DNA of 64,000 bases, taken from contig CANNFT010000014.1 of the NCBI GenBank assembly GCA_947503895.1, positions 62,001-126,000 of the forward strand, given 5' to 3'. The position numbers were made by a program, and so were the translations under genes. Below the pieces are notes generated by a model. That model did not search any database. It saw only the letters and a program-made list of their open reading frames with translations, and was not told where the DNA came from. The stretch comes from an uncultured Saccharospirillaceae bacterium (GTDB lineage Bacteria > Pseudomonadota > Gammaproteobacteria > Pseudomonadales > Oceanobacteraceae). Position 1 is the first letter of the stretch; the number at the start of each line of letters is the position of its first letter. Below, piece after piece: positions 28,384 through 37,821 of the stretch.

Positions 28384-29208
28384 TCATTTAGTCAGGGGTG
28401 AACGGGTATGCGGAGATGCGATGCCATGTTCAAGTAATATTTCATTGAAGCGACCGGACTGCTGCACCTTTGAAATGATTTCATTGAGCTGGTCTAGCGT
28501 GATATTGCGATTTTTGGCCAAAATAGCTTTCTGTTCGTATTGGTGATCGACTACATCGCCGATTAAAATTTGCGGCTCTATGAGCGGATGCTGTTTATAA
28601 AAATATTTTAGATAGGTATATGTCACCACACCTATGTCCGCTTGTCCGTGAATAATTTGATTGATAACGGTTTCCATTGACGATACCAATCGAATATTGA
28701 ATAGTTCATTGAGATAATCTGCATTACTCATGTAATTAGCGAAGCGATAGTGGTAGCCCAATACAGCAACCAGTTTTCTGTCTTGAATGGACTCGAAGAA
28801 CTGTTGTGAGCGCTGCTGTTGTCGCTTAGCGATGTATATTTCACTGTTTGTTAACAGTGTGCTGCTTGCATGAACAGGTTGTGAATCCCAACCCCATTTC
28901 TCTGACTCGAACATAATGACATCAAACCGGCCACTGCTTAAATCATGGTATCTTCGTTTTGATGAAGTCGAAGTAAACTTAAATTTATATTGAGTTTGTG
29001 ATTTATTAAATGCTTGAATGGTGTCGATTAAAATACCTGTGTATTGCTGATTCTGAATATCTAAAAAGGGTGGGAATACATACCCACCGACGTTAATCGT
29101 GGTCTCCGATTGAACGGTTTGGGTGTAGCCCACGGCTATCACAATTACCATACAAAATTTAAAAAGGCCCTTGCAAGCGAGTAAAGCGCCGCTGCGAAAA
29201 CATGTCAT
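28384..29208 (-). CDS. Orphan periplasmic SBP_bac_3-like protein
   Basis: 274 residues with an N-terminal signal sequence (hydrophobic core FCMVIVIAVGY, cleavage near VQSE). The mature part begins INVGGYVFPPFLD and contains GILIDTIQAFN, SGRFDVIMFESEKWGW and a late GQADIGVVTYTYLKYF. This is the bilobal binding-protein fold of the polar amino acid family. No ABC transporter genes are adjacent, so it may serve as a sensor partner or have another role. Convergent with the GlxA-type gene; several similar orphans occur in this window. Confidence 0.8.
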   Translation of the reverse strand: MTCFRSGALLACKGLFKFCMVIVIAVGYTQTVQSETTINVGGYVFPPFLDIQNQQYTGILIDTIQAFNKSQTQYKFKFTSTSSKRRYHDLSSGRFDVIMFESEKWGWDSQPVHASSTLLTNSEIYIAKRQQQRSQQFFESIQDRKLVAVLGYHYRFANYMSNADYLNELFNIRLVSSMETVINQIIHGQADIGVVTYTYLKYFYKQHPLIEPQILIGDVVDHQYEQKAILAKNRNITLDQLNEIISKVQQSGRFNEILLEHGIASPHTRSPLTK

Positions 29209-29784
29209 TGAGTGAAATTCCCGCTATATAGCATTTTATCTTCCAGCATTTTGATTGATTTAATGCGCATGACGACAGAAGTTTAGTGGATTCTCGTCGT
29301 GATGCCCTTGAGTGACCTTCGTCATCGCGAACGTGATTTTAATCAGATTGGGCATTGGCATTCTATGGCTGATGCCAGCCCCGTCGCCAAAAACTGCCTT
29401 ATTGGCCTAGATGTACATGAGCTGGGCAATTAAATCTCCCTCGTTTTGCCATATTCCTGCCCAAGGCGAGTGCGATCTATCATCGATATTTTCTGATCAA
29501 GTAGAGGTTTGTCGTCACACAGTGTGACGAAAAGTGTCAGGTCTGGACTGCGCGTGTCAGGCTGAATTTGCCGGTTACAATAAATAACAATTTGCTATAT
29601 GTGGAAAGTGTGAAACATATAGCAAGGGTTAAATTTAAACTGTAATGTGATGCCTTTTTCAGTGGACGGCGCAGAGGACAATTTTTACTATTTGGTTTGC
29701 TTTTGTCGTGCCAGCCAGTCGCCATTACTAATGTAAACTGAATTCGCTGCCACGGCTTTAATCAATGATTGTTAGAAAAGTAAT
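29209..29784. other. Noncoding stretch with a perfect palindrome
   Basis: 576 bases between the divergent binding-protein and AraC genes. It holds the palindrome listed separately. A 43-codon open frame at 29302-29433 has no ribosome site and is not called. The rest shows no recognisable RNA or gene and should include two divergent promoters. Confidence 0.5.
29512..29530. promoter_or_regulatory. Perfect 9-1-9 palindrome, candidate operator
   Basis: TCGTCACACAGTGTGACGA is a perfect inverted repeat of nine bases on each side of one central A. It lies about 255 bases before the AraC gene at 29785 and about 300 bases before the divergent binding-protein gene. The half-site order (TCACAC then GTGTGA) is the reverse of a CRP site, so CRP is unlikely. 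A dimeric repressor or activator is the natural reader. Confidence 0.5.
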
Positions 29785-30807
29785 TTGAAATCGAATATGC
29801 CACCAGTATCTCCCACCGTATCCGCTCTTTTTGTAAAAAGGGTCGCCATCAATATGGTGGATATGGGATGCGATGAGCGTGTCATCAAATTAGCCTTGCA
29901 GGAGCATTACAATCGCCTAGAAAACCCAAGCTATAGAGTGCCATTGGACAACGTCTCTAATATGTATGAGCGTTCGGCAAAAGCCTTAAACGACCCGTTA
30001 TTAGGCGCAAAGCTTGGCTATCGAGTATCGACCATGCAACTTGGTTTGCTTGGGAATTTACTGGTGACGGCTGCTACATTGGGTGTCGCAATCACCACAT
30101 TGATTCACTTTAGCCGCTTAGTCAGCGAAGTCTTCGATTGTGAATTAATTGAAAATGAAGATATGAGTGAGTTGGTTTTTAAACCTTCTGAAGGCAGCAA
30201 TAGCACGCACCATCAAGCCGATGCTATGGTAGCTACGATCATTACATTGTTCGACAAACTTATACCGGAACGTGTCTGTTGGGTTGAGTTTATGCATGAC
30301 GATATGGGGCTTATTAAAGAATATGAGTCGATTTACAGGTGCCCTGTTATTTTTCATAAAGATGTAAATAAAGTGGTCTTTCCTACCGAGTACTTACAGG
30401 TAAGGGCTGGTTGGTTTGATGAAGAATTGTTTGACTATCAAATAAATAAGGCCCAGTCGGCGATCATGACCTTAGAAAGTCAGCAATCTTTGGTTCAGCA
30501 GGTCGAATCGTTTATTAAAGCCCGACTCAATGAAAGTGAGCCGACTATACAAGAACTTGCGATTCACTTAAAAATGGGTGAGCGCACGTTACAATCAAAA
30601 TTAAAAAATGAAAATACCAGTTTCCGTAAAATACTAAACGGTGTACGTGAGGCAGAGGCTAAATCTCTACTTATTGCGGGTTTTCATACCAATAATCAAA
30701 TTGCAATGAGAATTGGCTTTAATGATGTGCGTAATTTCTATGCGGCATTTAAGCGCTGGACGGGCATGACTCCTCAAGAATATGTTCGTGCACAATGTAC
30801 AGGGTGA
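29785..30807 (+). CDS. AraC family regulator with arabinose-binding-like N-domain
   Basis: 340 residues. Residues 1-200 match the pattern of the AraC effector domain (PF12625-like: NVSNMYERSAKALNDPLLGAKLGYRVS, then LGLLGNLLVTAATLGVAI). The C-terminal HTH is IQELAIHLKMGERTLQSKLKNENTSF, then NNQIAMRIGFNDVRNFYAAFKRWTGMTPQEY. The called start is a TTG (29785); ATG 29797 is an in-frame alternative and neither has a strong ribosome site. The next gene, a DUF1501 protein, starts 530 bases downstream on the same strand. The target is unknown. Confidence 0.85.
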   Translation: MKSNMPPVSPTVSALFVKRVAINMVDMGCDERVIKLALQEHYNRLENPSYRVPLDNVSNMYERSAKALNDPLLGAKLGYRVSTMQLGLLGNLLVTAATLGVAITTLIHFSRLVSEVFDCELIENEDMSELVFKPSEGSNSTHHQADAMVATIITLFDKLIPERVCWVEFMHDDMGLIKEYESIYRCPVIFHKDVNKVVFPTEYLQVRAGWFDEELFDYQINKAQSAIMTLESQQSLVQQVESFIKARLNESEPTIQELAIHLKMGERTLQSKLKNENTSFRKILNGVREAEAKSLLIAGFHTNNQIAMRIGFNDVRNFYAAFKRWTGMTPQEYVRAQCTG

Positions 30808-31344
30808 TGTGTAACATTTCTTACTTTATTAATAACTGCCTCATTCTGACTTTAGTCCGATGAACACCGTGGTTCATTCGCTTATCCTTCTACGAACGTA
30901 ATTGATTTACGTTTCTTATATTTTTAAATGCTCTATTTAAAATCTAAGATTTAGCGCAAATGCAAGCGCTTTATCTTGTCTGTGTGTGCGAGATTTTCGA
31001 GTTCATCACTGGTGTAATGAGAATCAATTCATCCACTAATCATTGTGATGTTTGCAAATGAAAGGAGATGGTGTTCACGACTGTTTAACAAAATGATGCA
31101 CAGTTTCACAAAAACTCACAGTTTGTGTTTAGACACGAAAAAAAATACGGCATTTTCGTAATTGCACCGTTTTCATACGGTGAGAAGAAATTAGAATACA
31201 TGCGTGCAACGATAATAATTACAGCCACCATATGCTTTTTAGAAAAGTGAATGAATCATTTGGATATAAGCAGTGGTAGGCAGCATCTGTTAGTCATAAA
31301 TAAAAAGGGTTGCACGTAACGTTACATTCGCAAGGGGAATGGTA
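30808..31344. other. Long leader or promoter region before the DUF1501 gene
   Basis: About 530 bases without a convincing gene. It is A/T-rich and includes a short inverted repeat (CACCGTTTTCATACGGTG, near 31164-31182). Short peptides beginning at ATGs near 31068 and 31199 end within 20 codons. It may carry a long 5' untranslated leader or a small RNA; neither can be shown by reading. Confidence 0.35.
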
Positions 31345-32496
31345 ATGAGTTCAATTGCCGCTACGTTAGCAGGCTCGCCTGCAAGACGTCAGCAAGATAC
31401 TGCCAAAGGGCGGTTATTAGTCACTTATGTGGCAAGTGGAGGGTGGGATACAACCGCCTTTTGCGATCCGAAATACAACCATGACTTATCATCGGGTCTT
31501 GGTCCAATGTCGCATTACGAACCTCATGAGGTTCGACAAGCAGGCAACATTCGATATGCGCCAGCTGCGAAAGGCTTTGATACGTCAAGAGAATTAAACC
31601 ACACGCTGGATACATTCTTTCATCGGTTTCACCGTGAAATGGTGGTCGTAAATGGCATCGCTGTGGGAACGACATCGCATCAAGATGGCAAGAAGTTGTT
31701 TGGGTCCGGCAGTGACCAGGGGAAACTACCCTGCATCAGTGGCCTCATGGCAGCTCAGGGTGGTTTTTCTAGCTTTATTAGTTATGGCGCTTATGAGCAA
31801 GCCGTAAAAGGTGTGAGACGCCAACAAATTGGTTTTAGGCAGCCGGCATTCGACATTGGTTTTCATAAAGATGAGTTTGTGGCTCGTAGAGCATCACATC
31901 AACAGATATTAAGCCTAGTGGATGATGAAGTGAGTCAAAGTCATCTAATGGAGCTTTTGGGTGACCCAAATCCGTCGCCATGTGAATTGGTCGCCGCTGC
32001 TTTTGCAATAGGAAAATACAATAGTGCAAATATTGTAGGAGGTTCATTCGATTCTCATTCAGACAACGATCGCATTCAAAACGAAAAATATCTTTGTATG
32101 TTGAAGGATCTAACCACGTTGTGGGACATGGCTGAATACTATGGCTTTGCAGACCGTCTGACCGTCTATGTATGCAGTGATTTTGGTCGTGCGCCTTATT
32201 ACAACAGCGCAGCTGGAAAAGAGCATTATCCAGTTTCATCTGCTTTTGTAATGGACCGCAACATCGAAGGTAATAAGGTGATTCAAGCGACGAATGATCG
32301 TTTAGAATTATTGCCGATGAATACTCGCAGTCTACAGGTAGACGAAAATAATGGTGGCATCATTACCGGTGCGCACCTTCATTCGTCACTTAGGCAGTGG
32401 CTGGGTATCGATGAAAGCACGTTAAGTGCCAGTCATCAAATTAACCCGCAAGGCCATTTCGATTTTTTCCGTGCTAAAAACTGGGTAGATATTTAA
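31345..32496 (+). CDS. DUF1501-like protein without visible signal peptide
   Basis: 383 residues from the ATG at 31345, which has AAGGGG seven bases upstream. The N-terminal LVTYVASGGWDTTAFCDPKYN is the characteristic opening of DUF1501 proteins (alkaline-phosphatase-like fold). Further family-like segments are NGIAVGTTSHQDGKKLFGSG, VYVCSDFGRAPYYN and GGIITGAHLHSSLRQWLGI. DUF1501 proteins usually carry a Tat signal and sit beside a DUF1800 gene; here neither is seen. The residues ahead of LVTY are short and polar. An in-frame ATG at 31339 adds two residues. The biochemical role is not established. Confidence 0.75.
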   Translation: MSSIAATLAGSPARRQQDTAKGRLLVTYVASGGWDTTAFCDPKYNHDLSSGLGPMSHYEPHEVRQAGNIRYAPAAKGFDTSRELNHTLDTFFHRFHREMVVVNGIAVGTTSHQDGKKLFGSGSDQGKLPCISGLMAAQGGFSSFISYGAYEQAVKGVRRQQIGFRQPAFDIGFHKDEFVARRASHQQILSLVDDEVSQSHLMELLGDPNPSPCELVAAAFAIGKYNSANIVGGSFDSHSDNDRIQNEKYLCMLKDLTTLWDMAEYYGFADRLTVYVCSDFGRAPYYNSAAGKEHYPVSSAFVMDRNIEGNKVIQATNDRLELLPMNTRSLQVDENNGGIITGAHLHSSLRQWLGIDESTLSASHQINPQGHFDFFRAKNWVDI

Positions 32497-32527
32497 CCCA
32501 ACGTAGACTAGCCGGAAGTGAAGTATT

Positions 32528-32550
32528 AATGGGGTAGGGAATACCCCATT
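32528..32550. terminator. Hairpin between convergent DUF1501 and EamA genes
   Basis: AATGGGGTA and TACCCCATT form a perfect nine-pair stem with a five-base loop (GGGAA), 32 bases after the DUF1501 stop and just past the EamA stop. There is no long T-run on either side. Its position between convergent genes supports a bidirectional terminator. Confidence 0.5.
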
Positions 32551-32582
32551 GAGACATCAGCCGCGTCAACAGCCATTGAGCC

Positions 32583-33458
32583 CTAGCGGCTACTTTTTAA
32601 ATTCCAAATACCGGCTCCAATAATTAACGCCGATCCAATCATGGTGCTAATGAGCACGACCTCTCCCCAAATGAACCAGCCGAGCGATGCGCCGTAAATC
32701 ACGGACGAGTAGACGTAGGGTCCAATCTGTCCTGGATTTGCAATGCGATATGCACGGGTTAAGGCTAACTGCCCAATCGTCGCGACCAACCCCATAAGCA
32801 GTAACCAAGGCCAGTGCGACCATAATGGTGTCTGCCATGCCCAAAGTAATGGAATGGCAGAAAGAAGGCTGCTGAATAAGCCAAAATAGAAAACAATCCT
32901 TGTGCTGGGTTCTGTTTGGCCCATGTGACGAATGGTGACTTTGGCCAAGCTGGCCAGCGCAGCAGCACCAATACCGACGAGCGCGATTGGACTAAAGTTT
33001 TCCATGCCGGGCCGCAAAATAAACATGACGCCTAAAAAGCCAAGTGCAATGGCCCATCCGGTGCGCGGCTTAATCGTTTCGCCGAGCCAAACTGCGGCAA
33101 TGATTGGCATGAAAAAGGGTGAAGTGAGCTTCACCAAAAACGCTTCAGCCAGCGGCATGTGTGCCACCACATAAAATAACCCATACATGGCGGTGAGTCC
33201 GACACTTGCTCTAAGTAAGTGGAGATGTAAGCGCTGGGTTTTCAGGGAAGAGAGGCCATGGTGCGCAATGAGTGGCACCAGCATGCCGAGTCCAAACAGA
33301 TTTCGGAAGAACACGATCACTTCAGTTGGAAGTTCGGATGAAAGGTGTTTGATGATGGCACCCATTAAAGCAATGAGAGCTTCACCGACTAATATCAATA
33401 ATGCGCCCTGCGTAACAAGGTTTGGAATTTTAGCTTGAGTAGATAATGGGCTGGACAT
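32583..33458 (-). CDS. EamA/DMT superfamily transporter
   Basis: 291 residues with about ten hydrophobic helices arranged as two EamA repeats (roughly residues 15-145 and 158-288). Typical segments are FFRNLFGLGMLVPLIAHHG, YVVAHMPLAEAFLVKLTSPFFMPIIAAVWLGE and, at the end of repeat two, SSVIYGASLGWFIWGE. It acts in the inner membrane, probably as an exporter of a metabolite. The substrate is unknown. Monocistronic, divergent from the clpB region by 400 bases. Confidence 0.88.
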   Translation of the reverse strand: MSSPLSTQAKIPNLVTQGALLILVGEALIALMGAIIKHLSSELPTEVIVFFRNLFGLGMLVPLIAHHGLSSLKTQRLHLHLLRASVGLTAMYGLFYVVAHMPLAEAFLVKLTSPFFMPIIAAVWLGETIKPRTGWAIALGFLGVMFILRPGMENFSPIALVGIGAAALASLAKVTIRHMGQTEPSTRIVFYFGLFSSLLSAIPLLWAWQTPLWSHWPWLLLMGLVATIGQLALTRAYRIANPGQIGPYVYSSVIYGASLGWFIWGEVVLISTMIGSALIIGAGIWNLKSSR

Positions 33459-33858
33459 GAAAGCACTGCGAACCTAAAGGAAGTCGCGGGATTATAGCGG
33501 GTATCTTGGCTCAATGCCGCCAAGAATTTACGGCGACTCTAGCGGACTATTGAGAGGAGTCGTATTACTCATAAGACTAGTATCAAATTGCTCGTAAATA
33601 TTAAATCAATCCTCGCGAATTCACCTGAGGTTGAGTGCTGAATCCAAGGTGCCCAGATAAACAGTTATAAAAACAAAGACTTAGTTGGAGGCGCACCAGT
33701 GGTAGGGCCGTCTTTTAGAGGGTAATTGGATACAGATTTAAATGAATTTAATATCCATTGGATAATCTCTTGTGGTATTTCATTCATGTTTAGCTTGAAA
33801 ACAATCAAGGTGGCACCATTAAAAAGGCAGAGACAGATTTACTTAGAGGCATCAATCT
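33459..33858. other. Intergenic region with clpB promoter
   Basis: 400 bases between the divergent EamA and clpB genes. Apart from the heat-shock promoter candidate near its 3' end nothing specific was recognised. Confidence 0.5.
33794..33821 (+). promoter_or_regulatory. Candidate sigma-32 heat-shock promoter for clpB
   Basis: CTTGAA at 33794-33799 and CACCATT at 33814-33820 are separated by 14 bases. This agrees with the sigma-32 consensus (CTTGAA, then CCCCATNT, spacing 11-16). The site lies about 40 bases before the clpB ATG, where a heat-shock promoter would be expected for this chaperone. Confidence 0.55.
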
Positions 33859-36465
33859 ATGCGCATGGAAAAATTTACCAGTAGCCTTCAGCAGGCGCTT
33901 TCTGAAGCCCAATCTTTAGCGCTGGGCAACGATAACAATCAAATCGATACCCTTCATCTGCTATTGGCATTAGTAGACCAAAAACCGGGTGGCATTCGCC
34001 CTTTATTACAAGCTGTTGGCGTTTCGCCAGCCGCGCTTCAAGGGCAGCTTAAAGAAAAAATGAAGGCATTGGCCACGGTGAATCAGCCCGATGGAAACCT
34101 CAGTGTTTCACCTGAATTAGGGCGTATTTTAAACTTATCCGACAGATTGGCACAGAAAAAAGGCGACCAATATATATCCAGTGACTTTGTTGTTTTGGCT
34201 GCCGTTGAAGAAAAAGGCGATGCTGGAAAAATTTTAAAGTCTTTGGGGTTAACCAAAGAAAAATTAGAAAAAGCCATTGATACGGTAAGAGGTGGTGAAA
34301 ATATTAATGATCCAAATGATGAGGATAATCGACAAGCATTATCGAAATATACCGTCGATTTAACATCGCAAGCGACAGAAGGAAAGTTAGACCCGGTCAT
34401 TGGTCGAGACGATGAAATACGCAGAACGATTCAAGTTCTACAACGCAGAACAAAGAATAACCCTGTACTAATTGGATCACCGGGTGTTGGTAAGACGGCG
34501 ATAATTGAAGGACTTGCGCAACGTATTGTCAATGGTGAAGTACCAGAAGGTTTACGGCATAAAAAAATCTTGTCATTAGATATGGGGTCCTTGCTCGCAG
34601 GCGCAAAATTTCGTGGAGATTTTGAAGAGCGTCTAAAGGCGGTGCTTAAAGAAGTGTCTAAAGAAGAAGGCAATATCATCTTATTCATTGATGAGATTCA
34701 CACCATGGTCGGTGCGGGTAAAGCGGATGGTGCGATGGACGCAGGCAATATGCTTAAACCTGCGTTATCGCGAGGCGAGCTACATTGTGTTGGCGCAACC
34801 ACTTTAGATGAATATCGTGATTACTTAGAAAAAGATGCAGCCTTAGAGCGTCGTTTCCAAAAAGTGCTGGTGGATGAGCCAACAGAAGAAGACACTATCG
34901 CCATACTGCGCGGACTAAAAGAACGTTACGAAGTGCATCACGGTGTTCAAATTACAGACTCTGCCATTATTGCGGCGGCTAAATTATCCAATCGTTACAT
35001 CAGTGATCGACAGCTCCCTGATAAAGCGATTGATTTAATTGATGAGTCGGCATCTATTATCCGAATGGAAATTGATTCTAAGCCGCAAGATATGGATCGA
35101 CTTGAGCGTCGCTTAATTCAATTGAAAATTGAACGTGAAGCATTAAACAAGGAAAACGATGAAGCTTCAAAAGTCAGGCTGAGTGAAATCAATCAAGAAA
35201 TAAACAAGCTAGGTCGTGAATATGTGGACCTTGAAACCATCTGGAAAAGTGAAAAAATGATGGTGGAAGGGTCGAAAATAGCAAAAGAAAAACTGGAAGA
35301 AGCCAAGGTCGATATGGAGCAAGCGCGTCGAGCAGGTGACTTGCAACGTATGTCAGAACTGCAATATGGGACCATTCCCGAGCTTGAGAAGCAAATAGCC
35401 GCCGCAGATGCTGCAGAAAAAGGCGTTAGCGAATTCACTTTGCTGCGTAACCGTGTCACGGAGGAAGAGATCGCCGAAGTTGTATCAAAATGGACTGGCG
35501 TTCCCGTGGCTAAGATGTTGGAGGGCGAACGAGAAAAATTATTGCGAATGGAAGATGAATTGCATCGTAAGGTTGTGGGTCAACACGATGCAGTGGTTGC
35601 GGTGTCGAATGCAGTACGACGCAGTCGAGCGGGCTTATCTGATCCTCGTCGACCCAATGGCAGCTTTCTCTTTTTGGGCCCGACGGGCGTCGGCAAAACC
35701 GAGTTGTGTAAAGCATTGGCAGGGTTTTTGTTCGACAGTTCTGATGCCATGGTACGTGTAGACATGTCCGAGTTTATGGAAAAACATAGCGTTGCTCGTT
35801 TAATCGGCGCGCCTCCAGGGTATGTGGGATACGAAGAAGGCGGCTATTTAACAGAGCATGTACGACGTAAGCCTTACAGTGTCATTTTGTTGGATGAGAT
35901 TGAAAAAGCACATCCCGACGTTTTTAATATTTTGTTACAAGTATTAGATGATGGGCAGCTAACAGACGGCCAAGGACGCACAGTCGATTTTAAAAATACC
36001 GTATTGGTGATGACCTCCAATTTAGGGTCTGATGTTATTCAGACGCTTTCGGGAGAAGAAAACTACGAATTAATGCGCGATTCCGTTATGGATATTGTGG
36101 CCACTCACTTCAGACCTGAATTCGTTAACCGCATTGATGAAGTCGTTGTGTTCCACCCACTTAAAAAAGAGCAAATTCGTGGTATTGCGGATATTCAATT
36201 AGAGTTACTCAGTCAACGTTTACACGATCGAGATTTAACGCTGTCTTTGAGTGACGAGGCAATCAATAAATTGGTCGATGTTGGCTACGATCCGGTCTAC
36301 GGCGCTCGGCCATTGAAACGCAGTATTCAGCGATGGATTGAGAACGCACTCGCGCAAGATATTCTGGCTGGAAAATTTGTGAGTGGCGATCAAATTATTG
36401 CCGATATTGAGGGAGGTGATTTTGTGTTTCGGGCCCAACAAAAAACGGAGGCTATTCCCGCGTAA
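33859..36465 (+). CDS. clpB: ClpB protein disaggregase
   Basis: AAA+ chaperone that works with DnaK to resolve protein aggregates in the cytoplasm. 868 residues, the usual length. Domain order: Clp N-domain repeats (1-145), first AAA+ module with Walker A GSPGVGKT at 206-213 and FIDEIHTMVGAG, the long coiled-coil middle domain (about 410-530), and a second AAA+ module with GPTGVGKTELC from residue 607 and LLDEIEKAHPDV. The C-terminal YGARPLKRSIQRWIENALAQ block follows. The second in-frame ATG (third codon) could also be used. A candidate sigma-32 promoter precedes it and a strong hairpin follows. Confidence 0.98.
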   Translation: MRMEKFTSSLQQALSEAQSLALGNDNNQIDTLHLLLALVDQKPGGIRPLLQAVGVSPAALQGQLKEKMKALATVNQPDGNLSVSPELGRILNLSDRLAQKKGDQYISSDFVVLAAVEEKGDAGKILKSLGLTKEKLEKAIDTVRGGENINDPNDEDNRQALSKYTVDLTSQATEGKLDPVIGRDDEIRRTIQVLQRRTKNNPVLIGSPGVGKTAIIEGLAQRIVNGEVPEGLRHKKILSLDMGSLLAGAKFRGDFEERLKAVLKEVSKEEGNIILFIDEIHTMVGAGKADGAMDAGNMLKPALSRGELHCVGATTLDEYRDYLEKDAALERRFQKVLVDEPTEEDTIAILRGLKERYEVHHGVQITDSAIIAAAKLSNRYISDRQLPDKAIDLIDESASIIRMEIDSKPQDMDRLERRLIQLKIEREALNKENDEASKVRLSEINQEINKLGREYVDLETIWKSEKMMVEGSKIAKEKLEEAKVDMEQARRAGDLQRMSELQYGTIPELEKQIAAADAAEKGVSEFTLLRNRVTEEEIAEVVSKWTGVPVAKMLEGEREKLLRMEDELHRKVVGQHDAVVAVSNAVRRSRAGLSDPRRPNGSFLFLGPTGVGKTELCKALAGFLFDSSDAMVRVDMSEFMEKHSVARLIGAPPGYVGYEEGGYLTEHVRRKPYSVILLDEIEKAHPDVFNILLQVLDDGQLTDGQGRTVDFKNTVLVMTSNLGSDVIQTLSGEENYELMRDSVMDIVATHFRPEFVNRIDEVVVFHPLKKEQIRGIADIQLELLSQRLHDRDLTLSLSDEAINKLVDVGYDPVYGARPLKRSIQRWIENALAQDILAGKFVSGDQIIADIEGGDFVFRAQQKTEAIPA

Positions 36466-36503
36466 GAACAGTTCTTTTCTGATTGATATTGCTTATTAAC
36501 GTT

Positions 36504-36543
36504 CAACACACCCCATATATGCCAATATGGGGTGTGTTGTTTC
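36504..36543 (+). terminator. Hairpin downstream of clpB
   Basis: CAACACACCCCATAT (36504-36518) and ATATGGGGTGTGTTG (36525-36539) form a perfect 15-pair stem with a six-base loop and a short run of T after it. It starts 38 bases after the clpB stop, as expected for its terminator. Confidence 0.7.
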
Positions 36544-36646
36544 CCGCCTTGGAATTCTGCGCGAACCACTAAAATAGACACTTTCGGCCAGGCGGGTATT
36601 TAGGTAAAATCCCCCGTTTTTAGCGACGTACTGGGCGAATTTATTC

Positions 36647-37045
36647 ATGCATACTACTCATATCACGGTTCGAGGTTATCATCTAGATATTTACCAGCAC
36701 GTTAACAACGCTCGGTTTTTAGAGTTTATTGAAGAAGCTCGGTGGCAGTTCTTTGATGAATTCCCTTTGGTGAAGGCGTTATACAAACGGGATTTGGCGT
36801 TTGTTTTGGTCAACATTAATATTAATTACCGTCGCCCTGCATTTGTAAATGAAGTACTGGAAATTCAGACGCGCGTCAGCCGGTTGGGCTCAAAAAGTGC
36901 GAATATGGAGCAGGTCATTACCCTACAAGGAACGGATACAGTCGTCGCAGATGCCACCATTACATTTTGTGTTCTAGACCAAAAGACGCATAAATCCGTT
37001 GCATTAGAGGGTGACATACGAGAATTGCTTGAGGCTATGATTTAG
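36647..37045 (+). CDS. fadM: Long-chain acyl-CoA thioesterase, FadM-like
   Basis: Hotdog-fold thioesterase of 132 residues. The run VRGYHLDIYQHVNNARFLEFIEEARW and the later VNININYRRPAF and ALEGDIRELLE match E. coli FadM (YbaW) closely as remembered, including the D-x-QHVNN active-site region. FadM hydrolyses long-chain acyl-CoA by-products of beta-oxidation. The gene follows clpB after its terminator and precedes miaE on the same strand. Confidence 0.88.
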   Translation: MHTTHITVRGYHLDIYQHVNNARFLEFIEEARWQFFDEFPLVKALYKRDLAFVLVNININYRRPAFVNEVLEIQTRVSRLGSKSANMEQVITLQGTDTVVADATITFCVLDQKTHKSVALEGDIRELLEAMI

Positions 37046-37185
37046 CATCAATGGGTGTGTCGTCATCGTAATTGATATGCGACAACGATCAGCCCATTTA
37101 CTGTTTATTAGACGGTAAATTGGCAACCATCCTTGCAGCGCATTTGATACAATTCGTCTTTTTCACGGTTTACTCGGTTTTACGC

Positions 37186-37821
37186 ATGTCCTTAATTGAA
37201 AGTTACCTTAAGCCCGTCAATGACTATCTGCTTTGCGCAACACCGGATGAATGGGTGGCTGCCGCAGTCAATGATTTAGAAACGATTTTAATGGACCATG
37301 CAGCGAATGAAATGAAAGCTGCCCAGTCTGCAATGACGTTGATTTCCCGTAACCCGAGCAAAATTGACCTGTTGAACAAAATGTCTCGGTTAGCGCGGGA
37401 AGAATTGGTTCATTTTGAACAAGTACTGAAGATTATGAAAAAGCGGGGTATGGCCTATCGACCCATTAAAGCCAGTCGTTACGCGGGTTCATTAACTAAG
37501 TACATGCGTAAACAGCAGGATGAAATATTAGTCGACACGCTGATTATTGGTAGCATCATTGAAGCAAGATCTTGCGAACGCTTTGCCAAATTAGCCCCTC
37601 ATTTAGACGAGGAGCTGCACAAATTTTATCTGTCACTTCTGAAGTCGGAGTCAAGACATTTCCAAGACTATCTTACACTCGCTCAACAATACTCGAAGGA
37701 CCCCATTGAGGAGCGTGTTCAGCTTTTTTTAGAAGCCGAAAAGGAAACGATTTTGTCCCCTGATCCATTATTTCGCTTTCACAGTGGGGTGCCGATGGAG
37801 CCAGTGAAAAGCGCTTCCTAG
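37186..37821 (+). CDS. miaE: tRNA hydroxylase MiaE
   Basis: Di-iron, ferritin-like monooxygenase that hydroxylates the isopentenyl group of ms2i6A37 in tRNA. The 211 residues from ATG 37186 show the iron-ligand pattern on four helices: DHAANEMKAA, REELVHFEQV, GSIIEARSCERF and KSESRHFQDY. A longer frame upstream reads unrelated residues, so the internal ATG is preferred. MiaE implies that the organism also makes ms2i6A through MiaA/MiaB, which are not in the window. Confidence 0.92.
   Translation: MSLIESYLKPVNDYLLCATPDEWVAAAVNDLETILMDHAANEMKAAQSAMTLISRNPSKIDLLNKMSRLAREELVHFEQVLKIMKKRGMAYRPIKASRYAGSLTKYMRKQQDEILVDTLIIGSIIEARSCERFAKLAPHLDEELHKFYLSLLKSESRHFQDYLTLAQQYSKDPIEERVQLFLEAEKETILSPDPLFRFHSGVPMEPVKSAS

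Noticed and set aside
29302..29433. A 43-codon open frame in the region between the orphan binding protein and the AraC gene.
   Set aside because: No ribosome site, no recognisable motif and unremarkable length for chance in a 576-base noncoding stretch.
29512..29530. Reading the 19-base palindrome as a CRP site.
   Set aside because: CRP needs TGTGA before TCACA with a six-base spacer; here the order is reversed.
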